Source of the DNA: a virus
Reading direction: 5' to 3' (one strand)
DNA length: 31,282 nucleotides
Virus record (IMG/VR): IMGVR_UViG_3300047328_000104
Location: 1-31,282 of that record
Each line of letters opens with the position of its first letter. Position 1 is the stretch's first letter. Below, piece by piece: positions 23,329 through 30,198 of this stretch. The position numbers were made by a program, and so were the translations under genes. The notes beneath the pieces are model-generated. The model searched no databases. It was not told the origin of the DNA and was given only the letters and a program-made list of their open reading frames with translations.

Positions 23329-23658
23329 ATGATCGACGCCCGCGACACCATTCACCTGACCTGCGCCGCCCTGTTCGGCGAGCTGCACGCCCAGGTGACA
23401 TTTCACACCACTTGGGACTACGCCTGGGTCGTGCACGACATCGCGCTCTTCGCGGATGCTGCCTGCACAAACCTTCTGGCCGATGACATCCACCTGGATG
23501 ACTTCACGGCCGAGCAGCAGCGCGCGCTTCTGGCGGACCTGGAGGCCGCGGAGGCTGCGCGCCGGGCTCACTTTACCCGCCCGCTCGCGCCCACAAATTG
23601 GGACATGGCCACGGTGGTCGATGAGATGATGGAGCAGCTCGCGGGCACGCCGTCATGA
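23329..23658 (+). CDS. Early hypothetical protein 1
   Basis: I chose ATG 23329 (109 residues) because GGAGAG lies directly upstream and 23290 lies within the promoter. The product starts MIDARDTIHLTCAALFGELH. It is acidic with DYAWVVHDIALF and a helical C-terminal half (AEQQRALLADLEAAEAARRA). As the first gene after the early promoter it is probably a host-takeover or regulatory protein, but I do not recognise it. Confidence 0.6.
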   Translation: MIDARDTIHLTCAALFGELHAQVTFHTTWDYAWVVHDIALFADAACTNLLADDIHLDDFTAEQQRALLADLEAAEAARRAHFTRPLAPTNWDMATVVDEMMEQLAGTPS

Positions 23659-23831
23659 TCTTCACCTTCGTGGCGTTCTTCATGGGCTGCTGCATCGTCA
23701 TCGGCGCAGGTGTGCTTTTGCGCGATGCGTACCTCGCTTGGGCCAAGCGGCGCGAGCGAGCGAAGCGCGAGGCGCAGCTGCAGCGCTACAACATCATCGC
23801 GTTCAAGGGCACGAAGGAGCGCGCGCGATGA
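23655..23831 (+). CDS. 58-residue membrane protein
   Basis: The gene starts as ATGA overlapping the previous stop and ends as ATGA overlapping the next start. The product begins MIFTFVAFFMGCCIVIGAGV and continues LLRDAYLAWAKRRERAKREA, so it has one N-terminal transmembrane segment followed by a basic cytoplasmic tail. Such early small membrane proteins are common in phages. Superinfection exclusion is one possibility, but nothing specific supports it. Confidence 0.6.
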   Translation: MIFTFVAFFMGCCIVIGAGVLLRDAYLAWAKRRERAKREAQLQRYNIIAFKGTKERAR

Positions 23832-24031
23832 TTACGCTGTGCCTCGATCCCAACACCTACGCCGTCGTGCTCGCGGGCTTAAAGCTCTCAGCGTCCACCG
23901 CCGAGCGCCGCTGCGCGCCTGAGTTGGCCGAACGGTTTCGCACCGCGCAGGCCGAGGTCGAGCAATCCCATGCGTTTTTCTCCGAGCGCACGCTCGAGAT
24001 CACCCCGGCGCTGCTTCGGAGGCAGGCATGA
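23828..24031 (+). CDS. 67-residue hypothetical early protein
   Basis: The gene is translationally coupled on both sides (ATGA). The product MITLCLDPNTYAVVLAGLKL, then SASTAERRCAPELAERFRTA is a short alpha/beta protein with a helical centre and no recognised motif. The in-frame start at 23738 would overlap the membrane-protein gene, so ATG 23828 is favoured. Confidence 0.55.
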   Translation: MITLCLDPNTYAVVLAGLKLSASTAERRCAPELAERFRTAQAEVEQSHAFFSERTLEITPALLRRQA

Positions 24032-24879
24032 ACTCGATCGAATCCCGCGTCCCGCGCGAGGACTACGACGCCATCGAGGCGCTCTCGATGTCGCGCCTGA
24101 AAGAAATTCGCCGCTCCCCGCAGCACTACCGCTACGCCCTCTCGCACCGGCGCGAGACCGATGCCTTAAAGCTCGGCACCGCCGCGCACGTGGCCGCGTT
24201 GGAGCCCGAGCGCTTCGGCACGGAGTTTGCGATCTGGAACCGGCGCACCGAGTCCGGGCGCGCAGCTCCCCGCAATGGCAAGTGGTGGGATGCCTTTCAG
24301 CTCGAGCACAAGGGCCGCTCGATCCTGACCGAGGATGAGGCGATCGAGGCGACCTCCATAGCGCTTGCCGTGCGGCGCGATGAGACGGCGTCGAAGTACT
24401 TAGCGCAAGGTGATCCTGAGGTCACCATGCAGTGGCAGATCGATGGGCGCGCGTGTAAGGGCCGCGCGGATTGGCTCACCACGATCGAGGGCGAGCGGTA
24501 CCTCGTAGGCCTTAAAACGACCCGCGACTGCCGCCACTTCGCCTTCGGCAGCCAAGCGGCGAAGTTGGACTACGCCCTGCAATGGGCGTGGTACTTGGAC
24601 GGCTACGAGGCGATCACGGGGCACACGCCGCACCTGATTGAGATCGTGGTCGAGAACACCGCCCCGTATGCGGTTGCCACCTATCGCATCGAGAACGACA
24701 TCCTGCTGCAGGGACGCGATAACTACCGCGAACTCCTGAAAATCCTGCGCGACTGCGAGGCCGCGGGCGAGTGGCCGGGCCCGGTGGTGGGCGAGCAGAT
24801 ATTGACGCTCCCCTCGTGGTACTACCCTTTGAATGAGGCCGAGGATCTCGCGGATCTTGGCTTGGAGCCGATCTCATGA
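24028..24879 (+). CDS. RecE/Cas4-like PD-(D/E)XK exonuclease
   Basis: The 283-residue protein matches the exonuclease VIII/DUF3799-type family. It has LSMSRLKEIRRSPQHYRYAL, then DALKLGTAAHVAALEPERF in the N-terminal domain, E131 in PEVTMQWQID, D148 in CKGRADWLTT, K163 in YLVGLKTTRD, and the DYALQWAWYLDGYEAITG helix with conserved Gln and Tyr. The usual D-x-K is G161-L-K163, so one metal ligand is missing. It would resect double-strand ends in phage recombination with a ssDNA-binding partner. The start overlaps the previous stop by ATGA. Confidence 0.75.
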   Translation: MNSIESRVPREDYDAIEALSMSRLKEIRRSPQHYRYALSHRRETDALKLGTAAHVAALEPERFGTEFAIWNRRTESGRAAPRNGKWWDAFQLEHKGRSILTEDEAIEATSIALAVRRDETASKYLAQGDPEVTMQWQIDGRACKGRADWLTTIEGERYLVGLKTTRDCRHFAFGSQAAKLDYALQWAWYLDGYEAITGHTPHLIEIVVENTAPYAVATYRIENDILLQGRDNYRELLKILRDCEAAGEWPGPVVGEQILTLPSWYYPLNEAEDLADLGLEPIS

Positions 24880-25340
24880 TGACCGATGACGTCGATGCAC
24901 CGCGCAAGCTTAAAAAACCGACCGTGTTCGATCAGCTCTACGCCGGGCGCTTTTTGAAGGCCGGCGAGCTGCTTGGCAAGAAGGTCACGCTCACCATCAG
25001 CGATGTCGATCTCGAGGAGCTGCAGGGCGATGACGGTGCCAAGAAGGCCAAGGCGATCATATCGTTCCGCGAATCGGAAAAAAAGCTGGTCGCTTGCAAA
25101 ACCAATGGCCTGTGCATCAAAGAGATGTTCGGCAAAGAGCTGAAGGGGTGGCTGGGCAAACGCATCACGATCTTCGAGGACGTGTGGAACGGCGAGCCGT
25201 GTATCCGCATCTGGGGCTCGCCCGACATCGCGGCGGATTTTGAGGTGACGGTAACGTTGCCGCGGCGCCGGCCGTTCAAGAAGCCCATGCACAAGGTCGA
25301 TGTGCCCGCGCGCAGCCGCGAGCCCGGGGAGGATGGCTGA
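24876..25340 (+). CDS. Conserved phage protein beside the exonuclease
   Basis: The 154-residue product has KKVTLTISDVDLEELQGDDG, KKAKAIISFRESEKKLVACK, KGWLGKRITIFEDVWNGEPC and IRIWGSPDIAADF. I recognise it as a conserved phage protein of unknown function that often follows RecE-like nucleases. The strand-rich core looks OB-fold-like and could bind single-stranded DNA. The C-terminus is basic. It is coupled to the nuclease gene (ATGA) and to the next (TGATG). Confidence 0.6.
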   Translation: MMTDDVDAPRKLKKPTVFDQLYAGRFLKAGELLGKKVTLTISDVDLEELQGDDGAKKAKAIISFRESEKKLVACKTNGLCIKEMFGKELKGWLGKRITIFEDVWNGEPCIRIWGSPDIAADFEVTVTLPRRRPFKKPMHKVDVPARSREPGEDG

Positions 25341-25636
25341 TGGCCGCGAAGCTCAAATCTGCACCCGCGCAATGCAGTTTGCATGTAGTCGAAACAAACA
25401 CGCGCGACGCGATAAAGGATGGCAAGCGCACCATCGCCTATCTCGCGATCGGCGCCGAGGCTTGGGGGCCACTGCTGGCTGCTGCGCCTGAGCTGGAAGG
25501 GGCGCTCCATGACACGACTCAGGCTTTACAGGCGCTTTTTCGGGACGTCATGAAACAAGACTTTCCGCCGGAGGTGGCCGCTCATTACGCCCAAGTCATC
25601 AGCAAAGCTCGGGCGTTGCTGGAGAGAATCCGATGA
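25340..25636 (+). CDS. 98-residue hypothetical protein
   Basis: The product begins MAAKLKSAPAQCSLHVVETN and has a Gly/Ala centre (AIGAEAWGPLLAAAPELEGA) and a helical C-terminus. The start overlaps the upstream TGA by one base. It is part of the early operon, with no recognised domain. Confidence 0.55.
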   Translation: MAAKLKSAPAQCSLHVVETNTRDAIKDGKRTIAYLAIGAEAWGPLLAAAPELEGALHDTTQALQALFRDVMKQDFPPEVAAHYAQVISKARALLERIR

Positions 25637-25851
25637 GCGACCTCACCCCAATCGACCTCGAAGGCTCGATCGCGCGCCTGACCGAATCGGCCCTTGGCAT
25701 CATACGCGAGCGGGATCGGATGGAGCAGGCGCTGATTCACTTGTCGCGCGTCGCCGAGCTGCTGCTTGAGGGTGAAACGAATGTGTTCAACGCAGCGCTT
25801 CGCAGCCTTGCAACCAAAGTAAAGGCGACTGCGGATCGCGCGCTCGCATAA
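25633..25851 (+). CDS. 72-residue hypothetical helical protein
   Basis: The product MSDLTPIDLEGSIARLTESA, LGIIRERDRMEQALIHLSRV, AELLLEGETNVFNAALRSLA is predicted almost fully helical. The start overlaps the previous stop by ATGA. It is the last gene before the DGR, from which it is separated by 43 nt. Function unknown. Confidence 0.5.
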   Translation: MSDLTPIDLEGSIARLTESALGIIRERDRMEQALIHLSRVAELLLEGETNVFNAALRSLATKVKATADRALA

Positions 25852-25894
25852 TTTTTACGACCTGCCCGAACGGCAATCAACACAGGAAGTCCCG

Positions 25895-26317
25895 ATGACC
25901 AAATACACCAAACTAGATTCCACCGGCGCCGCGCTGCCGCCCAAAGCCGATGGCCATTTGGCCGTCCAGGTCGAGCACCCGCTTCTCGCCGCGCCGCTCA
26001 TCTTCACCGCGCACCGATCCCAGGCGATGACGCACAAGGAGGCGATCAAATGGGCGGCCGGCCTCGACATCAACGGCTGGTCTTGGAGGTTGCCAACCGT
26101 GGAGGAGGCGTTTTTCCTCGCCGACCGTTTGAAGTATCCGGCGCTCGACGTTACGTATTTCCCGGACTTCGACTACGAGTGGATTTGGACCAGCACCGTG
26201 GACGCCGAAGATCCCTCGGACTTCGCGTGGGGCGTCGCCCTCCGCGCTGGCGCCTCCGGTCGGCTTCTTCAGAGCTCTCACGGTCACGTCCGCGCGGTCC
26301 GCGCCAGTCAGTCCTAG
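25895..26317 (+). CDS. DGR target protein 1 (DUF1566-like)
   Basis: The 140-residue protein carries a DUF1566/Lcl-C-type C-type-lectin-like fold: SWRLPTVEEAFFLADRLKYP, LDVTYFPDFDYEWIWTSTVD and the C-terminal HVRAVRAS. Codons 106-138 are variable repeat 1; its diversified positions include Phe110, Gly113, Ala115, Arg117, Ala118, Ala120, Gly122, Leu124, Leu125, Ser128 and Gly130. An AGGAAG site precedes the ATG. It shares its N-terminal pattern (TKYTKLDSTG) with the second target. No signal peptide or membrane segment is seen, so its binding partner and location are unknown. Confidence 0.85.
   Translation: MTKYTKLDSTGAALPPKADGHLAVQVEHPLLAAPLIFTAHRSQAMTHKEAIKWAAGLDINGWSWRLPTVEEAFFLADRLKYPALDVTYFPDFDYEWIWTSTVDAEDPSDFAWGVALRAGASGRLLQSSHGHVRAVRASQS
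26212..26308 (+). repeat. DGR variable repeat 1 (VR1)
   Basis: VR1 aligns without gaps to the template at 27416-27512. All 19 differences are at template adenines (9 to G, 6 to C, 4 to T). The last 22 nt (26287-26308) are identical and GC-rich, the likely initiation-of-mutagenic-homing region. The first base after the repeat is C in VR and G in the template. Confidence 0.95.
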
Positions 26318-26352
26318 GTCTTTTGGTAACCCACTACCCAAGGAATAACGCA

Positions 26353-26928
26353 ATGAATGCATTTGCCAAAGACATCCGGAATTTGATCGCGCAGCGTCTC
26401 GCCGTGGCCGCCGATGACGATGTGATCCGCTTGGTCGCCGCGCTCTGCGCGAACGACCCAGTTGTCGAGAATGAGGCGGCCTATGCCGTGGCGGCCAGCA
26501 GCCGATATACGAAGATCGATGCGGCCGGTCGACCAGTCGCCCCTTCCGCTTCCGATTGGGTCGCGGTTGCCGATGCGCAGACCGGCCTGACCTGGACCCG
26601 CAAGGTCTTGGATTGCGGCGAGGTCGATCACGCTGATGCCATGAAGGCTGCCGGCGCCGTCAGGCTCTTTGGGGCGACCGACTGGCGCGCACCGACGATC
26701 CAAGAACAGCTGTCGATCATCGACTATGAGCGCTTCGATCCCGCGCTCGATACGACGTACTTTGATGGGCCGGCCGGGTGGACTTGGACCAGCACTCTGG
26801 CAAAGTCTCCCTCGGACTACGCGTGGAGCGTCGACCTCACCGATGGCGTCTCCCTTCGGAATCCTCAGAGCGCTCACCTTCGCGTCCGCGCGGTCCGCGC
26901 CAGTCAGCAATTGGTTTTAGGCGTCTAG
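26353..26928 (+). CDS. DGR target protein 2 (DUF1566-like)
   Basis: I chose ATG 26353 (191 residues) with AGGAATA upstream; the longer frame to 26050 is a shadow of target 1. Residues 1-50 are helical (FAKDIRNLIAQRLAVAADDD). After SSRYTKIDAAGRPVAP comes the DUF1566-like core GLTWTRKVLDCGEVDHADAM, DWRAPTIQEQLSIIDYERFD, TTYFDGPAGWTWTST. Codons 152-184 hold variable repeat 2, with diversified residues such as Ser159, Asp161, Thr163, Val166, Leu168, Pro171, Ala174, Leu176 and Arg177. The Thr-Trp-Thr and RVRAVRAS ends are C-lectin-like. It has no export signal. Confidence 0.88.
   Translation: MNAFAKDIRNLIAQRLAVAADDDVIRLVAALCANDPVVENEAAYAVAASSRYTKIDAAGRPVAPSASDWVAVADAQTGLTWTRKVLDCGEVDHADAMKAAGAVRLFGATDWRAPTIQEQLSIIDYERFDPALDTTYFDGPAGWTWTSTLAKSPSDYAWSVDLTDGVSLRNPQSAHLRVRAVRASQQLVLGV
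26806..26904 (+). repeat. DGR variable repeat 2 (VR2)
   Basis: VR2 aligns without gaps to the template at 27414-27512. All 13 differences are at template adenines (5 to G, 5 to C, 3 to T). The conserved 3' 22 nt are at 26883-26904. Twelve of the 13 sites are also changed in VR1. Confidence 0.95.
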
Positions 26929-26931
26929 GCG

Positions 26932-27357
26932 ATGTTCAATAGCCTGCCGCCCATCGCTCGACTTGCGCAGCGCATCCTCGCCGATATCGAGAATGCCGTG
27001 CGCCGGTTTCCGAGGTATCACAAATACACGGTGGGCAGCGACCTGCGGGCGCAGGCGATGGCGGTCGCGAGGTGCACGCATCGCGCCTGGCGGGATGCCG
27101 ACCGCAAGCTCGAGCGCGTCGAGCAGCTGGGTGAGGCAATCGATGATCTGAAGATTTCCCTTCAGTTGGCCAAGCAGGTAAACGCATTCGGAAGTTTCGG
27201 CGAATTTGAGGCCATCGCAAGGTCTGTCAACGATCTAGGTCGGCAGAGTGGCGGGTGGCGGAAACAGTTAGCTAATGGCCAGAATGGGAGGACGTCCGCG
27301 TCTTCCCAGCGTGCATCGACACTGAGTTCCCCGGTCGCCCACGAGGCAACCCTATGA
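26932..27357 (+). CDS. avd: Avd-like accessory protein of the DGR
   Basis: The 141-residue product has the four-helix pattern of DGR accessory variability determinants, including the typical motif RRFPRYHKYTVGSDLRAQAM at residues 24-43 and the helices RDADRKLERVEQLGEAIDDL and KISLQLAKQVNAFGSFGEFE. In known DGRs Avd forms a basic pentameric barrel that binds RT and template RNA. The C-terminal 30 residues (NGQNGRTSASSQRAST) look disordered. It starts three bases after the second target gene and ends as ATGA with the RT gene. Confidence 0.85.
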   Translation: MFNSLPPIARLAQRILADIENAVRRFPRYHKYTVGSDLRAQAMAVARCTHRAWRDADRKLERVEQLGEAIDDLKISLQLAKQVNAFGSFGEFEAIARSVNDLGRQSGGWRKQLANGQNGRTSASSQRASTLSSPVAHEATL

Positions 27358-28649
27358 CAACTCCGCGCTACCCATTAGGATGTGCGGAGAAGTCCCAAGT
27401 ATCTGGGATAGCGTCTCCCTCGGACTACGCGTGGAACGTCAACCTCAACGATGGCAACTCCAATCGGAATCATCAGAGCAATCACAATCACGTCCGCGCG
27501 GTCCGCGCCAGTGAGTGTCCAGCAACATTCCCTTCACTCCACTCTGCCTGGCGGCGTACGCGCCGCGGTAAACGCCCAAGTCCCGATCAGCTGACGTTCG
27601 ACAGCTATTGGATCGACAACCTGTTCGCGCTCCAGGCGCGCATCAACTCACTCACTTGGGAGCCCGGGAAGCCAACCTGCTTCATCGCGACCCAGCCGAA
27701 GGCGCGCGAGATCCATGCGCCGCCCTTCGCTGACCGGGTCGTCCACCATTGGCTCGTCCCGCAGCTTGAGGCGATCTACGAGCGCACGTTCATTCACGAC
27801 AGCTACTCGAACCGCGTCGGCAAAGGCACACATGCCGCGGTCGATCGCCTGAACGGGTTCATCCGCCAAGTCCACAGCGGCCAGGGCGGAGGCTGGTACC
27901 TGCAACTCGACATCGCGAATTTCTTCAACTCGATCAATCGACCGATTCTGTACGCGATGCTCAAGAAGCGGATGGAGCGCCACGGCATCCCGCTGGTCGC
28001 GCGCCGCGCCGCGCATGCCCTGCTGCGACGCTCTCCGGTAGCCGATGGGGTAAATTTCATCGGTTCCGAGGTTGAGCGCGCCCGGGTGCCTGCGCATAAG
28101 CGCCTCGAGAACGCGGCCGTGGGGTGTGGCCTGGCGATAGGGAATCTGTCCAGCCAGTTCTTTGCGAACGTGTACCTCAACGAACTCGACCAGTTCGTGA
28201 AGCACGAGCTCAAGGCCGAGCGTTACCTGCGATACGTGGATGATTTCGTGCTCGTCCATCGCGACCGGGGCCAGCTCCGGGACTGGCAACTCAAGGTCCG
28301 CGACTTTCTGCGCGGCCGGTTGTCGCTTGAGCTCAAAGCCGACATCAAATTGAAGCCGCTCGTCGCGGGGTGCGATTTCTTGGGCTACGTGGTGTACCCA
28401 ACCCACGCGGTCGTGCGGCGGCGAGTCATCAGCCACGCTCGAGCAAAGCTGAATGCTTGGGAACGCCGGCACATTGAAGGTCGCCGGATCCGTGCGAGCC
28501 GCGGCGAATTGGAAGGCTTGCGTTCTGTGTGGGCTTCTTACGAAGGCCATTTTCGTCACGCGCGCCACCACAAGCTGATTCGACGGCTGCATCAAGAATA
28601 CCCGTGGCTGCAGCCAAGTATTTCCATGCCTAAAGGGCCACTCGCATGA
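27354..28649 (+). CDS. DGR reverse transcriptase
   Basis: The 431-residue product (ATG 27354, coupled to Avd) has RT motif A WYLQLDIANFFNSI (D186), the DGR-type motif GLAIGNLSSQFFANVYLNEL (residues of about 259-278), YVDD at 294-297 as the catalytic pair D296/D297, and a thumb-like LVAGCDFLGYVVYP segment. RT-related sequence begins near residue 79. The template repeat encodes residues 21-53, and no ATG, GTG or TTG in the right frame exists between it and the RT domain, so the template is probably translated as an N-terminal extension. Start at ATG 27354 is chosen by the ATGA overlap; a CTG start downstream is possible. Confidence 0.92.
   Translation: MTTPRYPLGCAEKSQVSGIASPSDYAWNVNLNDGNSNRNHQSNHNHVRAVRASECPATFPSLHSAWRRTRRGKRPSPDQLTFDSYWIDNLFALQARINSLTWEPGKPTCFIATQPKAREIHAPPFADRVVHHWLVPQLEAIYERTFIHDSYSNRVGKGTHAAVDRLNGFIRQVHSGQGGGWYLQLDIANFFNSINRPILYAMLKKRMERHGIPLVARRAAHALLRRSPVADGVNFIGSEVERARVPAHKRLENAAVGCGLAIGNLSSQFFANVYLNELDQFVKHELKAERYLRYVDDFVLVHRDRGQLRDWQLKVRDFLRGRLSLELKADIKLKPLVAGCDFLGYVVYPTHAVVRRRVISHARAKLNAWERRHIEGRRIRASRGELEGLRSVWASYEGHFRHARHHKLIRRLHQEYPWLQPSISMPKGPLA
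27414..27512 (+). repeat. DGR template repeat (TR), inside the RT reading frame
   Basis: The template contains 25 adenines. In the RT frame eight codons are AAC or AAT, the design expected for broad amino acid diversity, since AAY randomisation gives 15 residues but no stop. The encoded segment reads SPSDYAWNVNLNDGNSNRNH then QSNHNHVRAVRAS. The likely initiation region is the last 22 nt. The base after the template is G, versus C after both VRs, which marks template from target ends. Confidence 0.95.
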
Positions 28650-29230
28650 CCATCGAAGCATACCCACTTACCTGGCCGCCGGGCTGGAAACGCACCGTGA
28701 GCCGAAAAGACGCCGCCTTCCGCGAGGGTGGCAGCCGCGGCCGGCGCCTTGAGCTCACCGACGGCGTGCGCCGCGTTTTCGACGAATTGAGCCGTCTCAA
28801 TATTCGCGAGGAGAACGTCGTGATCTCCTCAAATGTGCGCCCGACCTTGGGCGGCCGCGGCGGCGCGATCACCGTGCAGGACGCGGGCGTCGCGGTGTAC
28901 TGGACCGACAAACAGAAGCGCCAGCGCTGCATCGCGGTTGATCGCTACACGCGAGTCCCGGACAACCTGGCCGCGATCGCGGCGACGCTGGAAGCGATGC
29001 GCGCGATCGAACGGCACGGCGGTGCCGAGATTTTGGACCGCGCCTTCACCGGTTTCACCGCGCTGCCCGCCCCCGAGCAGCCGTTTGAGGTTTTGGGCGT
29101 GGGTGCGCACGCAAGCCGTGAGGAGATCGAGCGCGCCTATCGACTCCTTGCGTCAAAGCATCACCCGGACAAGGGCGGTGATCCGGACATGATGGCGCGC
29201 ATCAACGCCGCGCGCGAGGCGATGCTGTGA
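28646..29230 (+). CDS. J-domain protein
   Basis: The 194-residue product ends in a DnaJ-like J domain (residues of about 149-192): FEVLGVGAHASREEIERAYR, LLASKHHPDKGGDPD with H173-P174-D175 as the HPD motif, then MMARINAAREAML. The N-terminal 140 residues are not a known chaperone part and contain TYP-like PLTWPPGWKRTVSRKDAAFR. J-domains stimulate host DnaK. The gene is coupled to the RT gene by ATGA. It may assist phage protein folding or replication; its inclusion in the DGR transcript is notable. Confidence 0.8.
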   Translation: MTIEAYPLTWPPGWKRTVSRKDAAFREGGSRGRRLELTDGVRRVFDELSRLNIREENVVISSNVRPTLGGRGGAITVQDAGVAVYWTDKQKRQRCIAVDRYTRVPDNLAAIAATLEAMRAIERHGGAEILDRAFTGFTALPAPEQPFEVLGVGAHASREEIERAYRLLASKHHPDKGGDPDMMARINAAREAML

Positions 29231-29232
29231 CT

Positions 29233-29339
29233 GTCCATCGAGAGGGGTTTGAACCGACGACCTTCCCCTGCCGGGGCTGCTCTACCACACCTGCCGGTGC
29301 CTGGTTTGTGTATGCCAGGATACTGAGCTACCGATGGAC
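29233..29339 (-). pseudogene. tRNA-like remnant
   Basis: On the minus strand an 8-bp outer stem (GTCCATCG/CGATGGAC), TAGCTCAGT and later GGTAGAGC (D-stem parts) and GGTTCAAACCC (T loop) follow tRNA order. A T-C-G-A-T-G-G-A end gives an A discriminator. Faults: about 33 nt inserted in the D loop, containing a CCTGG/CCAGG hairpin; the T stem has two mismatches; CCCC/GGGG encloses only a 4-nt anticodon loop. It is probably not a working tRNA but a degenerate tRNA or a former integration-target fragment. Confidence 0.5.
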
Positions 29340-29372
29340 GGCTGAAGTTTACATCAAACACAGTGACCTATC

Positions 29373-29615
29373 ATGACCCACCGCGCCTCTTGCGCCTGCT
29401 ACCACGGCCACCCCTGCACCCGCTCTACGCGCTGCGCGGTCGAAGCGGTCGAGCTTGAGCGCGACCAAGCGCTTACCGAACGCACAGAGCTGATTGCCGC
29501 CCTGCGCGATCTGGTCGACTACACCGACCCCGCCAAGGACGTGAGCTTGGCCTCGGCCAGCGCGCGGGTTGAGCGGGCGCGGGCGCTGCTTGAGCGGTTG
29601 GGGGGGGTGATGTGA
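29373..29615 (+). CDS. 80-residue hypothetical protein
   Basis: The product begins MTHRASCACYHGHPCTRSTR with a Cys-rich N-terminus and continues as a coiled-coil-like helix (AVEAVELERDQALTERTELI, AALRDLVDYT, SARVERARALLERL). The four Cys may bind metal. Its stop overlaps the next start at 29612-29615. I do not know its function. Confidence 0.5.
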   Translation: MTHRASCACYHGHPCTRSTRCAVEAVELERDQALTERTELIAALRDLVDYTDPAKDVSLASASARVERARALLERLGGVM

Positions 29616-29878
29616 GCGAGCGCGCGGCGTTGAACGGCTGGCAAACGATGGACTCCGCGCCCAGGGACGGCACGCAAATCCTTGTCTGCACCGTGGTCGA
29701 TTTTGACGGCGTTGCCGCATGGTATTACTTCACCATATTTTGGACCGGTCTCAATTGGAGCCACCAACTGAATTGGCTGTTGCCGCCCCAGTATTGGCAA
29801 CCCATCCCGCCGCCTCCCTACACATCAACCGTGAACGCCAACGTTAGTGTGACGAACTACCCGAGGAATCCGACGTGA
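29612..29878 (+). CDS. Hypothetical Trp/Tyr-rich phage protein
   Basis: The 88-residue product from GTG 29612 has NGWQTMDSAPRDGTQILVCT and, near the end, LLPPQYWQPIPPPPYT. The 'GWQTMDSAPRDGTxIL' and 'W-PxPPPP' pattern is a common phage-encoded small protein (DUF551-like) of unknown function. It overlaps the next gene by GTGA. Confidence 0.6.
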   Translation: MSERAALNGWQTMDSAPRDGTQILVCTVVDFDGVAAWYYFTIFWTGLNWSHQLNWLLPPQYWQPIPPPPYTSTVNANVSVTNYPRNPT

Positions 29879-30198
29879 ACGACGACGTCATGAGCGTCGA
29901 GGAGGCGGCCACATTCTTGCGCTTAACGCCGCCGACGGTGCGCCAGATGGCAAGCCGCGGCATGATCCCCGGGCGGCGCTATGGCAAGCTGTGGCGCTTT
30001 TCACGCCGGCAGCTGCTGGCTCACATCGAGGCGGGTAACGCATGTCCCTCTACAAACGCTCCGGCTCCGGTCACTACTGGTGTCGATTCACGCTCGGCGG
30101 TCGACGCATTCAGCAATCTACCGGCACGTCGGACAGGAAGTGCGCCGAAGAATACGAGCAAAGGCTTCAAGGTCGTATCTGGCGGGAAACCCGGCTAG
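29875..30198 (+). CDS. Excisionase-like HTH protein
   Basis: The product from GTG 29875 (107 residues; ATG 29890 is an alternative) has a helix-turn-helix of the excisionase/MerR type in residues 6-52: SVEEAATFLRLTPPTVRQMA, SRGMIPGRRYGKLWRFSRRQ, LLAHIEAG. It would bend att DNA and steer the integrase toward excision. The last 50 residues are Ser/Pro/Gly-rich and overlap the integrase N-terminus in another frame by 157 nt. Confidence 0.7.
   Translation: MNDDVMSVEEAATFLRLTPPTVRQMASRGMIPGRRYGKLWRFSRRQLLAHIEAGNACPSTNAPAPVTTGVDSRSAVDAFSNLPARRTGSAPKNTSKGFKVVSGGKPG

Noticed and set aside
26310-26352. Possible hairpin downstream of VR1, as found after VRs in Bordetella DGR
   Set aside because: Only a bulged 6-bp stem can be drawn and no equivalent is found after VR2.
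25895-28649. CRISPR or retron interpretation of the RT and repeats
   Set aside because: Repeats are two protein-coding copies plus a template with A-only changes and there is no msr/msd or spacer array, so DGR explains the region.
27648-28667. 339-residue minus-strand ORF opposite the RT gene
   Set aside because: Antisense shadow of a clear reverse transcriptase with YVDD.
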